A DNA stretch of 64,000 nt, taken from the NCBI GenBank assembly GCA_022013685.1, contig JAKLPV010000112.1:37897-101896 (forward strand), written 5' to 3'. The notes beneath the pieces are model-generated. The model worked only from the letters and a program-made list of their open reading frames with translations. It was not told where the DNA came from and searched no databases. Made by a program: the position numbers and the translations under genes. Of this stretch, positions 44,004-53,393 are shown one piece after another (within the stretch, counting starts at the first letter, position 1; each line of letters begins with the position of its first letter). Source of the DNA: Anaerolineae bacterium. GTDB taxonomy: Bacteria > Chloroflexota > Anaerolineae > Anaerolineales > Villigracilaceae.

Positions 44004-44789
44004 TTATCGGCCGCTATTGAACTCAGCAATGGCATCTTTGATCAAGGCCTGGATTTCAGGGTCGGGTACGCTGTCGATACCTGAGTAACGGTTCGCACCA
44101 ACATGTACCAGTACTTCGCCCATCGAGCCTTCTTCCAGTTTTATTTTTTTGCTTGCCAGGGGCGAGCTTTCCAGCTTCCGTTGCAAAATTTCATCTATCA
44201 TGGCGACAATGCTAATCAGGTGAATCGGCTCTTTTTTCTTGACTTCATTTTCGAGCAGGCTGCGAAACCCGCGAAGGGGATCTATGCGCGGGGCAGTCTG
44301 TGAGATTGAGGCTGCGGCCTGCGGGGCAGCAGTCCTTATTGGCGCGGGCTGCGGGAGCGGCGATGGCGAAGGAGTGGCTGGCGCAGGAGCCTTGCCGTCG
44401 ATCCACGGGCGAATTTGGACAATGACCTGAACCAACCGCTGGCGTTGTTCCGGCGTCAGCCCATCGGAGGACACACGCTGCCCATCCACTTCCACAAAGC
44501 ATTTCATGGATGGATCAAACAACACCCGCAAGGCTGTCTGCTCATTGCTCTCAAGTATTTTTTCTTGTTTTGCCTGCTCCGCTTTGGCCTGTTCGGCTTT
44601 TACTTGCTCGGCTTTTGCCTGCTCAGCGGCCAATTTTACAGCCGCCTTTTCATCAGCCAGGATTTCCTCTTTTTCTTGCTTTTTCTTCTTAACACCGGCT
44701 GTTACTCTGCGATCAAGCAAACCAACTGCGTAGCCAACCGCAGCGGCAACCAACAGGAAGATAATGTTCAACAAAGAGTCATTGGGCAT
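44004..44789 (-). CDS. Membrane-anchored coiled-coil protein of unknown function
   Basis: This 261-residue protein begins MPNDSLLNIIFLLVAAAVGY with one transmembrane helix. A Lys/Glu/Ala coiled coil (about 30-80) with repeated AEQAKAEQVK units follows. A small domain contains FDPSMKCFVEVDGQRVSSDG, then a Pro/Ala linker and a C-terminal domain ending DPEIQALIKDAIAEFNSG. The ATG at 44789 has GAGAG upstream and lies 8 bases after mutM. A longer version would overlap mutM by 22 bases. It is the last gene of its operon. No family is recognised. Confidence 0.7.
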   Translation of the reverse strand: MPNDSLLNIIFLLVAAAVGYAVGLLDRRVTAGVKKKKQEKEEILADEKAAVKLAAEQAKAEQVKAEQAKAEQAKQEKILESNEQTALRVLFDPSMKCFVEVDGQRVSSDGLTPEQRQRLVQVIVQIRPWIDGKAPAPATPSPSPLPQPAPIRTAAPQAAASISQTAPRIDPLRGFRSLLENEVKKKEPIHLISIVAMIDEILQRKLESSPLASKKIKLEEGSMGEVLVHVGANRYSGIDSVPDPEIQALIKDAIAEFNSGR

Positions 44790-44797
44790 GGTCACTC

Positions 44798-45595
44798 TCA
44801 CAACTGGCAGCGAGGGCAAAAATGAGTGCTACGCTGTCCAACTAAAATTCGTTGAATGGGAGTCTCGCAAACCAAACAAGGTTCACCGGTACGTCCATAA
44901 ACATGGAAATGATTCTGGAAGTTGCCGCCGCGATAGACCCAGTCGATACTTGCTCCGTTATTTTCGATGCCTGTTCGCAGTACAGCGCGAATCGCTTCGA
45001 AAAGTTTGTATGATTCTTCACTTGATATTGTATCGGATTGTCGCAATGGATGCAAACCCGACAAATGTAATGCTTCGTCACTGTAGATATTCCCCAACCC
45101 GGCCAGGAAAGACTGATCGAGCAGAAGCGGTTTGAGCTGCCGCCTCCGGGCCTGCAAGGAATAATGCAGGATCGATGCGGTGAAGTCGTCTGCAAACGGC
45201 TCCGGGCCAAGGTTGCCGAGCACCTGCTGCGGGTCATCCACCAGCCAGATGCGGCCAAATTTCCGCGTATCGTTGAAGACCAGGCTCTCGTCCGAATCCA
45301 GTGCCAGGTGCAGGCGGTCGTGCGGTTCCGGGTTACAGGGCGAGGGGCGCAGCAATAAATCCCCGCTCATACGCAGGTGAACTAGCAAATGTCCGCCTGA
45401 CAAGATAAAGTGCAGGTACTTGGCCCGCCGGGTAACTTCGTCAATGCGCTGGCCAACCATGCGTTGGTGGAACTCTGCCATCGCGGGCGCGGCCAGGGTG
45501 CGCGCCCAGAACAGCCCAACCGACAAAACCTGCCTGCCGACCAGGGCCGGGCGCAGGTTGCATACGATGGTTTCCACTTCAGGCAATTCGGGCAT
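44798..45595 (-). CDS. mutM: Formamidopyrimidine-DNA glycosylase
   Basis: MutM/Fpg removes 8-oxoguanine and formamidopyrimidines from DNA and nicks the abasic site. The 265-residue enzyme has the catalytic N-terminal Pro in MPELPEVETIV, the Lys in RRAKYLHF, the helix-two-turn-helix around LAGLGNIYSDEALH, and a C-terminal zinc finger (CLVCETPIQRILVGQRSTHF, then CPRC). All catalytic residues are present. It lies 9 bases after prs in a minus-strand operon. Length is normal. Confidence 0.96.
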   Translation of the reverse strand: MPELPEVETIVCNLRPALVGRQVLSVGLFWARTLAAPAMAEFHQRMVGQRIDEVTRRAKYLHFILSGGHLLVHLRMSGDLLLRPSPCNPEPHDRLHLALDSDESLVFNDTRKFGRIWLVDDPQQVLGNLGPEPFADDFTASILHYSLQARRRQLKPLLLDQSFLAGLGNIYSDEALHLSGLHPLRQSDTISSEESYKLFEAIRAVLRTGIENNGASIDWVYRGGNFQNHFHVYGRTGEPCLVCETPIQRILVGQRSTHFCPRCQL

Positions 45596-45604
45596 CAGGA
45601 AATC

Positions 45605-46591
45605 TTACTCGTTGAACATTTCCCCTACCGAGCGGCCTTCGTGCGCCCGCAGGATGACCTCGCCCAACAGCGGCGCAACAGAGATGATTTTAAGCCGGTC
45701 GCCGAGCAGGGATGCCTTTTCAGGCGGGATCGGAACAGTGTCAGTAGTGATGAACTGCTTTACCGGCAGAGCAGCCATGCGTTCACTGGCGCTGGACGAA
45801 AAAATCGGGTGGACACAGATGACATACACATCCCTGGCGCCGTTCTGCTTGACCAGATTGACGGCCTGGACGATCGAGCCGCCGGTATCGATTTCATCAT
45901 CCACAAGAATTACATCGCGTTCGTGGACATCACCAATAATTGTCAGCGCCTGGGCTTTGGCATCGTTGGCGGCGCGTCGTTTTTCGATAAAAGCGATCGG
46001 GGCATCGAGATTGGCCGCCAGGTTACGCCCTTTTTTGGCAAAACCCAGGTCAACGGTCACAACGACCGGGTCTTTCATGCTCTGCTTCAAATCGACCAGG
46101 TGTTCGGTAATGCGATAAAAGGCGGTAAGAATGTCACCCGGAACAGAGAAAAATCCTTGCACCTGCCCGGCATGGGGTTCGATGATGATGTAGCGGTCGG
46201 CCCCGGCGACCTGGATCATATCCGCAATCAATCGGGCGGTGATCGGCACGCGCGGCTGATCTTTTTTATCAGAACGGCCGTAAGCAAAATAGGGGATGAC
46301 CGCCGTAATACGGGCTGCCGAATCCAACTTCAAGGTCTGGAGCATGATCAGCAGTTCCATCAGGTTGCGATGCACAGGTGAGGATGTGGTCTGGATAACA
46401 TACACATCCTGACCACGCACGCTGGAATGCAGTTTTACAAACAGATTCTCGTTGGGAAATTGGATAATATCGCGTCCACACAATGGTTCGCCGAGATAAT
46501 CAGCCACCTTCTGGGCCAACTCTGGCGAACCTGTTCCGGCATATAACTTGATGCCGCCATACACTTTCATATCTAGAGCATTATGAGGCAT
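45605..46591 (-). CDS. prs: Ribose-phosphate pyrophosphokinase (PRPP synthetase)
   Basis: Prs makes PRPP from ribose 5-phosphate and ATP for nucleotide, His and Trp synthesis. The 328-residue protein has NLFVKLHSSVRGQDVYVIQT, the flexible loop YFAYGRSDKKDQPRVPITAR, the catalytic-loop region VTVDLGFAKKGRNLA (changed from the usual KRR pattern of the class I enzymes) and the PRPP-binding site VILVDDEIDTGGSI. GGAAAA precedes the ATG at 46591. It begins 3 bases after the GNAT gene stop and is followed by mutM. The active-site loop variation is worth noting but the family is clear. Confidence 0.94.
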   Translation of the reverse strand: MPHNALDMKVYGGIKLYAGTGSPELAQKVADYLGEPLCGRDIIQFPNENLFVKLHSSVRGQDVYVIQTTSSPVHRNLMELLIMLQTLKLDSAARITAVIPYFAYGRSDKKDQPRVPITARLIADMIQVAGADRYIIIEPHAGQVQGFFSVPGDILTAFYRITEHLVDLKQSMKDPVVVTVDLGFAKKGRNLAANLDAPIAFIEKRRAANDAKAQALTIIGDVHERDVILVDDEIDTGGSIVQAVNLVKQNGARDVYVICVHPIFSSSASERMAALPVKQFITTDTVPIPPEKASLLGDRLKIISVAPLLGEVILRAHEGRSVGEMFNE

Positions 46592-46594
46592 AAC

Positions 46595-47140
46595 TTATTT
46601 TTCCTTGAATACATCCCACTCTGAGCGCAAAACGCTCATAAGATGAACATCGATATATTTTCCACGCTTGTAAACCGCCTCGCGCATACAGCCCTCATGG
46701 ACATAGCCCACCTTCTCATAAGCGCGAATGGCGCGCGGATTATCGGCATGAACATGCAGATAAATTCGGTGCAAATTAAGCGTCTCGAATCCATGTTGCA
46801 GCATCAGATGGGTGGCTTCAGCGCCATATCCCTGGTCCCAAAGGCTTTTTTCGCCAATTGAGATTCCGAATTCGGATTCGCGGTCAGTGGTGTTGATTTC
46901 GTGAAAACCGGTCGTGCCGATCATTTGCCACGAATCGCCGTCACGGATTTCAATCACTAAAACACGCTCGGCGGGCGGACGTTGTGCCATGCCGTCAAAC
47001 CAGCACTGCTCATCGGCCATCGAGAGCGGCAGGCGCATGAGCAAACCGGCGGTCACTTCGGGGTCGTTCATCCATTCAACGAATTTGGGCAGGTCTTCAC
47101 GTTCAACAGCCCGCAAACGGATGCGTTTTCCGTAAATCAT
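46595..47140 (-). CDS. GNAT acetyltransferase, RimJ/RimL type
   Basis: This 181-residue protein has the RimJ/RimL layout: RIRLRAVEREDLPKFVEWMN at the start, GTTGFHEINTTDRESEFGIS in the middle and the acetyl-CoA segment KSLWDQGYGAEATHLMLQHG, then HADNPRAIRAYEKVGYVHEG. It should acetylate an N-terminal or small-molecule amino group using acetyl-CoA. The ATG overlaps the meaB stop by 4 bases, so it is translationally coupled. The substrate is unknown. Confidence 0.9.
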   Translation of the reverse strand: MIYGKRIRLRAVEREDLPKFVEWMNDPEVTAGLLMRLPLSMADEQCWFDGMAQRPPAERVLVIEIRDGDSWQMIGTTGFHEINTTDRESEFGISIGEKSLWDQGYGAEATHLMLQHGFETLNLHRIYLHVHADNPRAIRAYEKVGYVHEGCMREAVYKRGKYIDVHLMSVLRSEWDVFKEK

Positions 47141-48144
47141 GCTTTCATCCTTTGCAATAACTGCTCGACAGCCTCGCGCGGAGCAATTCGCCGCGCCAGG
47201 GTTTCGGCAAAAAAATTGGACACTACTTCATCAGAAACCTGCTGGCGAAAATGTTTCACCAGCCTTTCACGCAGCAACAAATCAAATTCAGCCTCCAGGC
47301 GGGCTTCCTCGCGGCGCGCCCAGTCTCCGCTTTCGCGCAGATAGGCAACGTGTGCCGCAATCGCTTCAAGCAATTCCGGCAGGCCCTTGGATTCAACCGC
47401 CACCGTGCGGCGAATAAGCGGAATCCAGAGCGGGTCGCCGTTTTCTTGTCCCGTGTCCTGCGCGGGAACTTCAAAAGCCTGTCCGTGGTGCTGAAAAACC
47501 CGTTTGACCGGGTGGGCCAATTCGAGCATGGTTTTGAGGGCGCGTTCGGTCGAATCGACGCCGGGATTGTCGGCCTTGTTGACAACCAGAATATCGGCAA
47601 TTTCCAAGATCCCGGCCTTGATGGCCTGGATGTCATCGCCCAGGCCGGGGGCCTCGACCACCAGGGTCGTGTGCGCCAGGCGTGCAATGTCCACTTCCGA
47701 CTGGCCGGCGCCGACCGTCTCAATGATAATGATATCGAATCCGGCGGCATCAAAAACCTGCACCACGCCAGCAGTGGCCTGCGCCAACCCGCCCAGCGAG
47801 CCGCGCGAAGCCATCGAGCGGATGAAAACGCCCTTATCGCCTGAAAGGTCGCGCATCCGCACCCGATCGCCCAACACTGCCCCGCCCGTGAACGGGCTGG
47901 AAGGGTCTACCGCGACAATGGCAACTTTTTTATCTTGTTTGCGATAGTGCAGCGCCAGTTGATTGACCAGCGACGATTTTCCCGTACCCGGAGCGCCGGT
48001 AACACCCAATAAATGAGCCTTGCCGGTGTGCGGGAAAAGTTCGTCCAACGCGGCAAGGCCCTCAGGTGTGGTATTTTCCACACGCGAGAGCAGACGTGCC
48101 AGCGCCAGCCTGTCACCGTTCAAAACAGATTGCGCGAGATTCAT
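47137..48144 (-). CDS. meaB: Methylmalonyl-CoA mutase-associated GTPase MeaB/ArgK
   Basis: MeaB loads and protects adenosylcobalamin in methylmalonyl-CoA mutase. The 335-residue G protein has Walker A LGVTGAPGTGKSSL, the switch region with VDPSSPFTGGAVLGDRVRMR, Walker B DIIIIETVGAGQSEVDIA, and NKADN for guanine specificity. The C-terminal helical dimerisation region is present. It starts 3 bases after the B12-binding subunit gene. The mutase large subunit is not in the window, so it must be elsewhere. Confidence 0.95.
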   Translation of the reverse strand: MNLAQSVLNGDRLALARLLSRVENTTPEGLAALDELFPHTGKAHLLGVTGAPGTGKSSLVNQLALHYRKQDKKVAIVAVDPSSPFTGGAVLGDRVRMRDLSGDKGVFIRSMASRGSLGGLAQATAGVVQVFDAAGFDIIIIETVGAGQSEVDIARLAHTTLVVEAPGLGDDIQAIKAGILEIADILVVNKADNPGVDSTERALKTMLELAHPVKRVFQHHGQAFEVPAQDTGQENGDPLWIPLIRRTVAVESKGLPELLEAIAAHVAYLRESGDWARREEARLEAEFDLLLRERLVKHFRQQVSDEVVSNFFAETLARRIAPREAVEQLLQRMKA

Positions 48145-48147
48145 TGC

Positions 48148-48552
48148 CTACCCGGCGGTCGGAATTGCTGCACGAATATCGGTAACGACCTTCTCGGTCG
48201 AGGAACCGGGGCCATATACTTCCATCACGCCAATTTCCTTCAAGCGCGGCACATCTTCATCGGGGATGATACCGCCGACAAAGATTTTGACGTTGTTCTG
48301 TCCATTGGCATTCAGCAATTCGACCACACGCGGTACAAGCGCCATGTGCGCGCCAGAAAGAATCGACAGGCCAACAGCGTCGACATCTTCCTGTAACGCA
48401 GCTTCAGCGATCATTTCGGGGGTCTGGCGCAGGCCGGTATAGATCACTTCCATACCCGCATCACGCAGGGCGCGCGCAACCACTTTTGCGCCGCGATCAT
48501 GGCCGTCCAGGCCCGGCTTGGCAACCAACACGCGGATTTTTCGTTCAGTCAT
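48148..48552 (-). CDS. Methylmalonyl-CoA mutase B12-binding (small) subunit
   Basis: This 134-residue protein is a stand-alone cobalamin-binding domain of acyl-CoA mutases. [18 protein letters not shown] gives the DxHxxG cobalt ligand motif. [10 protein letters not shown] and VGGIIPDED supply the SxL and GG motifs that hold the nucleotide tail. It works with a separate large subunit that is not in this window. It leads the operon that continues with meaB. A TATAAT box (48580-48585, minus strand) lies upstream without a good -35. Ethylmalonyl- or isobutyryl-CoA mutase subunits are alternatives. Confidence 0.94.
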   Translation of the reverse strand: MTERKIRVLVAKPGLDGHDRGAKVVARALRDAGMEVIYTGLRQTPEMIAEAALQEDVDAVGLSILSGAHMALVPRVVELLNANGQNNVKIFVGGIIPDEDVPRLKEIGVMEVYGPGSSTEKVVTDIRAAIPTAG

Positions 48553-48668
48553 AAGGCCTCCATAAGGAATTCTTTTCTGATTATACTATCAGACATCTGG
48601 CAAAGCGCCCGCCCAAAGCAGATATAATCCATAACAAACTTGTTATCAAAATCCGCAGGAGACCTCTC

Positions 48669-50519
48669 ATGAGTAAAAAAATCGCCCCTTTTGGCCTGTG
48701 GCCTTCGCCCATCTCCCCCGAACTGCTGGGGATCCGCCTGCGCCTCGAAGATGTCCAGTTTGACAGCGACGGTCAGACGCTGGTCTGGATCGAAGGCCGC
48801 TCCGGGCGGCGGGTGCTGGTGGTGCGCAAACCAGGTGACGCGCCGCGCGACCTGACCGACACGCTCAAAGTCATTGGCGGCATTGGCTACGGCGGCGGCG
48901 ATTTTACCGTCCGCAATGGCGTGGTTGTTTTTGCCAGCGGCGGGCGTTTGTATCGCCAATCGCTCGATTCCGGACGCGCCCGCACCATCACAACCCAGTT
49001 TGGCGACGCAGCCTCGCCCGCGATTTCGCCGGACGGCTCGAAAATTCTCTTCATCCACTCCTACGAGCGGCGCGACTGCCTGGCGCTGGTCGATGCTGAG
49101 GGCGCGCGCTGGCCTGTCCAACTGGCGACCGGTTCCGATTTTTACATGCAACCTGCCTGGCACCCCGACGGCCAACAAATCGCCTGGGTCGAGTGGGATC
49201 ACCCGCAGATGCCGTGGGATGGCTGCCGCTTAATGACCGCCCGCTTAAACGGCGCAGAACTGACAGATATTAAACAAATTTATGGGGATGACCAGACCCC
49301 GGTCTTTCAACCCGAATTTTCGGCGGATGGCCGCTTTCTGGCCTTCATTGCCAACGATGGCGAATGGGACACGCTCCGCACCCTTGAGCTGTCTACCAGC
49401 GAGATGCGCGTTCTGGCTGAAAACGCCTCGCTGCTCGAACCCGCCTGGGTGCAAGGCATGCGCAGCTTCGGCTGGAACGGTTCACGCCTGGTCTACGCTC
49501 GCAACGACAAGGGTTGGCGGTCGCTCTGGGCGGTGGAGGCAACTGGCGGTGAGTCCGCTCTGATTGAAACAGCCCCTTACACCTGGTTCGGACAGGTAAC
49601 GGTATCCACACAGGGCCAGGTAGCCTTCATCGCTTCCTCCCCAAAAACCCCAACCCGGATCGTCTCGCTGGCGGATGGGCAACTGCGCGTCGAAAAATAT
49701 TCCGAGACCGAGAGCATTCCGGTGGAGTACCTGCCCGAACCACAGGCCATTGAGTGGCCCGCGCCAGACGGCACACCGGTGCACGGCTTGTATTATCCGC
49801 CCAGCAACCCGGCCTTTACGGCAGAGGGGCTGCCGCCCGCGATCGTCAACATTCACGGCGGGCCGACCTCGGCGCGGATGGCGAGTTACAACAGTGACGC
49901 GGTTTATTTTGCCAGCCGGGGTTTTGCCTACATCGAAGTAAACTATCGCGGTTCGACCGGATACGGGCGCGCCTACATGCTGGCCTTGCGCGAAAAGTGG
50001 GGACCTGTGGATGCCGAGGATGCTGTCGGCGCAGCAGGGGCATTGGCGGCCCTCGGCCTGGCCGACCCGGCGCGGATGGTGATCATGGGCGGTTCGGCAG
50101 GTGGTTTTACCGTGCTGAATTGCTTGGTGCATTACCCTGGCGTTTTTCGGGCCGGGGTCAATTTGTTCGGCGTCTCGAACCTGTTCACGCTGGAGGACGA
50201 AACCCACAAGTTCGAGGAGCGCTACAACGCTTCGCTGGTTGGCGAACTGCCGGCTGCTGCGGAACATTTCAAAAAGTGGTCGGCGGTCTTTCATGCGGAC
50301 CATATCCGCGACCCGCTGGCGGTTTTTCAGGGTGCGGACGATAAAGTAGTGCTGCCCGACCAATCCGAGAGCATCGTTGAGGCCCTGCTGCGCAACAAAG
50401 TGCCGCATGTCTTCCGCCTGTACGCAGGCGAGGGCCACGGCTGGCGCAAGAGCGAGACGATCATCGATTATTACCAGACCCTGAACAAGTTTTTGAAAGA
50501 GTATGTTTTGCTGGCTTAA
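48669..50519 (+). CDS. S9-family prolyl oligopeptidase / dipeptidyl aminopeptidase
   Basis: This 616-residue protein has an N-terminal beta-propeller (about 40-370) with PAISPDGSKILFIHSYE and QPAWHPDGQQIAWVEW repeats, then an alpha/beta-hydrolase domain (about 375-616). The catalytic Ser is in VIMGGSAGGFTVLN, the Asp in QGADDKVVLP and the His in AGEGHGWRK. It should cleave short peptides, with the propeller limiting substrate size. No signal peptide is seen, so it is probably cytoplasmic. AGGAG precedes the ATG. It is divergent from the mutase operon. Confidence 0.94.
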   Translation: MSKKIAPFGLWPSPISPELLGIRLRLEDVQFDSDGQTLVWIEGRSGRRVLVVRKPGDAPRDLTDTLKVIGGIGYGGGDFTVRNGVVVFASGGRLYRQSLDSGRARTITTQFGDAASPAISPDGSKILFIHSYERRDCLALVDAEGARWPVQLATGSDFYMQPAWHPDGQQIAWVEWDHPQMPWDGCRLMTARLNGAELTDIKQIYGDDQTPVFQPEFSADGRFLAFIANDGEWDTLRTLELSTSEMRVLAENASLLEPAWVQGMRSFGWNGSRLVYARNDKGWRSLWAVEATGGESALIETAPYTWFGQVTVSTQGQVAFIASSPKTPTRIVSLADGQLRVEKYSETESIPVEYLPEPQAIEWPAPDGTPVHGLYYPPSNPAFTAEGLPPAIVNIHGGPTSARMASYNSDAVYFASRGFAYIEVNYRGSTGYGRAYMLALREKWGPVDAEDAVGAAGALAALGLADPARMVIMGGSAGGFTVLNCLVHYPGVFRAGVNLFGVSNLFTLEDETHKFEERYNASLVGELPAAAEHFKKWSAVFHADHIRDPLAVFQGADDKVVLPDQSESIVEALLRNKVPHVFRLYAGEGHGWRKSETIIDYYQTLNKFLKEYVLLA

Positions 50520-50580
50520 GAAGTTGGCCCGTTTTCAGCTTATAATCCTGTGGATAATCCTGATAATAAATGGAGGCACC

Positions 50581-51000
50581 ATGAGCGACTCAAAACCCCT
50601 AATGTGGACACCCAAGGCGGGCATTGGCTATACTGTTCAACGCCGCCCGGACGGCGGCATGATCCTGACCTTTAGCGACTTGAGCGAAGCAACCATCAGC
50701 GATTGGCGTGAGTTCGCCTTCGAGCACTTGATGGGCTCCGACCGCCTGACGCGCAACCTGTACGACCTGCGCCAGGTCAAGGAAATTCCTGAAAAAGCGA
50801 TCAAAATGGCGGTCGAGGTCAACAGCGATCCATCGACCCGCAACGTGCGCGCGGCAGTCGTGGTCGCCAACGAGCAGGTTAAGGATGCGATCATGAAAGT
50901 GGCCGCTTCGGCCACCGGCGCCAGCGCGGCAATGCGAATTTTCACGGTCATTGAAGAAGCCGAAACCTGGCTGGCCAAACCGCTCGATCAGATGATCTAA
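50581..51000 (+). CDS. Small alpha/beta protein, SpoIIAA/STAS-like (uncertain)
   Basis: This 139-residue protein starts MSDSKPLMWTPKAGIGYTVQ. Its pattern of short strands and helices with NLYDLRQVKEIPEKAIKMAV and RAAVVVANEQVKDAIMKVAA resembles SpoIIAA-like/STAS folds, but no phospho-Ser motif is clear. GGAGG stands at ideal distance before the ATG, so the longer reading frame beginning at 50503, inside the upstream peptidase gene, is rejected. It follows the peptidase gene by 61 bases. The function is unknown. Confidence 0.75.
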   Translation: MSDSKPLMWTPKAGIGYTVQRRPDGGMILTFSDLSEATISDWREFAFEHLMGSDRLTRNLYDLRQVKEIPEKAIKMAVEVNSDPSTRNVRAAVVVANEQVKDAIMKVAASATGASAAMRIFTVIEEAETWLAKPLDQMI

Positions 51001-51040
51001 AAGATTCTTACCCCGCCAGATGGCCAAAGAAAGCCTGAAT

Positions 51041-51118
51041 ACGAAGGGCACAAAGTACACAAAGGGAAAACATGGCTTGCAATTGTTTTTCCTTCGTGCC
51101 CTGCGTGTCTTTTGTGTT
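51041..51118. repeat. Imperfect inverted repeat, CACAAAG/CTTTGTG type
   Basis: The left half (ACGAAGGGCACAAAG, then TACACAAAGGG) is loosely mirrored by the right half (CCTTCGTGCCCTGCG, then TGTCTTTTGTGT). The wording is the same type as the element at 58741-58858. It fills the 142-base gap before folP. Confidence 0.6.
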
Positions 51119-51142
51119 TGAAAAGCTCCTCTCTGTAAAAAT

Positions 51143-52024
51143 ATGAAACCCAACACACTCATTATCGGTAATCACAACCTGACCTGGGGACAGCGCACCT
51201 ACTTGATGGGCATCATCAACATCACCCCCGATTCTTTTTCGGGCGATGGCCTAGCCGCCGGGGATGATGTTGTGAGCCGCGCCATCGAACAGGCCGGGCG
51301 TTTCCTGGCCGAGGGCGCAGATATTCTCGATATCGGCGGCGAATCGACCCGGCCCGGCGCACAGGTTGTGACAGAAGCCGAGGAGATACGGCGAGTCGAA
51401 CCGGTCATCCGCGCAATTGCCAGCCGCTTCCCGGATGCCTTGCTTTCAATCGACACCTACAAAGCAGCCGTCGCCGAAACGGCCCTGGCGGCGGGCGCAC
51501 AAATCATCAACGATGTTTGGGGCTTGCGCGCCGACTCGCAGATGGCTGCCCTGGCGGCCCGGTGCGGCGCGCCGATCATCCTGATGCACAACCGCAGCAA
51601 GCCGAACGATGCCCAGGTCGAGGCGCGCCTGGGCGGCAGGTATACCGGCGTGGAATATGACGATTTAATGGCGGATGTGCAACGCGAGCTGATGGAGTCC
51701 GTTTCGCTGGCGCGCGCAGCCGGTATTGCAGACGAAAAGATCATCCTCGACCCCGGCATTGGCTTCGGCAAAACCGTCCAACAAAATCTGGAGCTGCTCA
51801 ACCGGCTGGACGAAATCCGCGAATTGGGATTCCCTGTTCTGTTGGGGACTTCGCGCAAATCATTCATCGGCTACACCCTCGACCTGCCCGCCGACCAACG
51901 CGCTGCCGGGACCGCCGCAACGGTGGCCATTGGCATCGCGCACGGGGCAGATATCATCCGCGTGCATGATGTGGCCCAAATGGCGCAGGTGGCGCACATG
52001 ACAGATGCAATTCTTGGCAGGTAA
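51143..52024 (+). CDS. folP: Dihydropteroate synthase
   Basis: FolP joins p-aminobenzoate to dihydropterin pyrophosphate in folate synthesis and is the sulfonamide target. The 293-residue TIM barrel has MGIINITPDSFSGDGLAAGD, ADILDIGGESTRPGA, LSIDTYKAAVAE, QIINDVWGL, IILMHNRS and ILDPGIGFGKTVQQNLELL, all near-canonical. No clear ribosome binding site is seen before the ATG. A TPR/zinc ribbon gene starts 3 bases after the stop and is likely co-transcribed. Length is normal. Confidence 0.96.
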   Translation: MKPNTLIIGNHNLTWGQRTYLMGIINITPDSFSGDGLAAGDDVVSRAIEQAGRFLAEGADILDIGGESTRPGAQVVTEAEEIRRVEPVIRAIASRFPDALLSIDTYKAAVAETALAAGAQIINDVWGLRADSQMAALAARCGAPIILMHNRSKPNDAQVEARLGGRYTGVEYDDLMADVQRELMESVSLARAAGIADEKIILDPGIGFGKTVQQNLELLNRLDEIRELGFPVLLGTSRKSFIGYTLDLPADQRAAGTAATVAIGIAHGADIIRVHDVAQMAQVAHMTDAILGR

Positions 52025-52027
52025 ATC

Positions 52028-53293
52028 ATGGCTGAATACGATAACGACATGGTGCGCATGGGCATCATCCATTACAAATCGGGCGAGTTTCCGGCTGCGC
52101 GCAATTATTTCGAACGCGCCCTGATGGTTGCCGATGACCATGAGTCCCGCTTCAGGGCCAACCTGTATCTCAGCCGGGTGGTGGACAATCCCAAGGAAAA
52201 ACGCCATTATCTTGAAGAAGCCCTGGCCCTCGATCCGGCTCATGCCGAGGCGCGCCGTGAGTTGGCCATTCTGGATGGCAAACTAAAACAAGAAGACATC
52301 GTCAACCCGAATGCACTCCCAACCCAATCCACAGACACAAAAACTGTCCAGGCAGACCGGTTTACCTGCCCCAAATGCGGCGGGCGAATGGTCTTCGACG
52401 GTGACGGACACACCCTGGTTTGTGAATATTGCACCCGCAACCAGGTTCTCGACAATCAGGCCGTTGAAGAAGAGCAGGATTTTATCGTCGCAATGGCAAC
52501 CGGCAAGGGCCACCGCAAACCGGTGGCCATGCAAACCTTTCACTGCCAGGGTTGCGGGGCAGATTTTCTGCTGCCGCCGACGGCAAAATCAGCCGTCTGC
52601 GCTTATTGCGCATCGGCGCACGTTATTGAAGGCGACGCGCGCGAACTGGTTGAACCAGACGCGATCATACCGATGGCCTTCAAGCAACGCGAAGCAATTC
52701 GCCTGCTGGTCGAATGGGTCGAGAAAAACAAAATCGAGCCGCAGGGCAAAGTCCAGCCGCCGCGCGGGGTTTATCTGCCGGTCTGGACCTTCGACATCGT
52801 CGGCAACGTGCCCTGGAAAGGCATGATTTATCGCAACAAAAAATACGTTCCAGTTTCAGATGTGCATCCAGTGCTCTTCAACGATGTCAGTATTCCGGCG
52901 GTCAAACGCCTGTCGGAACTGGTGTCGCGCCTGCTGCCAGAGTTCGACCTGCCCAACGCCTCCGCCTACAATCCGCGCTATTTGGCCGGCTGGCCCGCCG
53001 AAGTCTATGAACGATCCATGTCTGACGCTTCGCTGGATGCCCGTCAACAAGCTGTGCAACACATCAAAAAGCAGATCAACATTAAAAGATCAGGCATCAC
53101 TGACCTGAGTTACAGCACAAACAGCATTTCAATCGTTTCCTTCAAACTAATCTTTGTGCCAGTCTGGATCACCACCTATCCGTTCGAGGACAGGCTCTAC
53201 ACAGTCCTGATCAACGGGGCAAGCGGCCAGGTGCATGGCGAAACCCCCGAGCGCGGCATCATCGATTGGCTCGGAAATCTGTTTGGCAAATGA
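52028..53293 (+). CDS. TPR protein with two zinc ribbons, unknown function
   Basis: This is a 421-residue protein. Residues 1-85 form TPR-like helices (MGIIHYKSGEFPAARNYFER, ALALDPAHAEARRELAIL). Two zinc ribbons follow: CPKCGG ... CEYC (about 115-140) and CQGCGADF ... CAYC (about 175-200). The C-terminal half is a mixed domain with RGVYLPVWTFDIVGNVPWKG and KLIFVPVWITTYPFEDRLYT, a repeated PVW-type strand that suggests an internal duplication. No membrane segment is visible. It starts 3 bases after folP and is translationally coupled. It may be a scaffold or nucleic-acid-binding protein. No family name is recognised. Confidence 0.75.
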   Translation: MAEYDNDMVRMGIIHYKSGEFPAARNYFERALMVADDHESRFRANLYLSRVVDNPKEKRHYLEEALALDPAHAEARRELAILDGKLKQEDIVNPNALPTQSTDTKTVQADRFTCPKCGGRMVFDGDGHTLVCEYCTRNQVLDNQAVEEEQDFIVAMATGKGHRKPVAMQTFHCQGCGADFLLPPTAKSAVCAYCASAHVIEGDARELVEPDAIIPMAFKQREAIRLLVEWVEKNKIEPQGKVQPPRGVYLPVWTFDIVGNVPWKGMIYRNKKYVPVSDVHPVLFNDVSIPAVKRLSELVSRLLPEFDLPNASAYNPRYLAGWPAEVYERSMSDASLDARQQAVQHIKKQINIKRSGITDLSYSTNSISIVSFKLIFVPVWITTYPFEDRLYTVLINGASGQVHGETPERGIIDWLGNLFGK

Positions 53294-53393
53294 AATTTGC
53301 AACTTTTCAGGCAAGTATTCATCTAAGTTTGTAGTGATAAACAATTTGTCGTAAGCGCGAAGCGCTTATTAAAAACAAGGAGATGATACTGGT

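Noticed and set aside
45410..46381. 323-codon plus-strand frame opposite mutM and prs
   Set aside because: It spans two certain minus-strand genes and has no recognisable domain, so it is a shadow.
50503..50580. N-terminal extension of the STAS-like protein as a signal peptide
   Set aside because: The hydrophobic extension overlaps the upstream peptidase gene, while GGAGG directly precedes the ATG at 50581.
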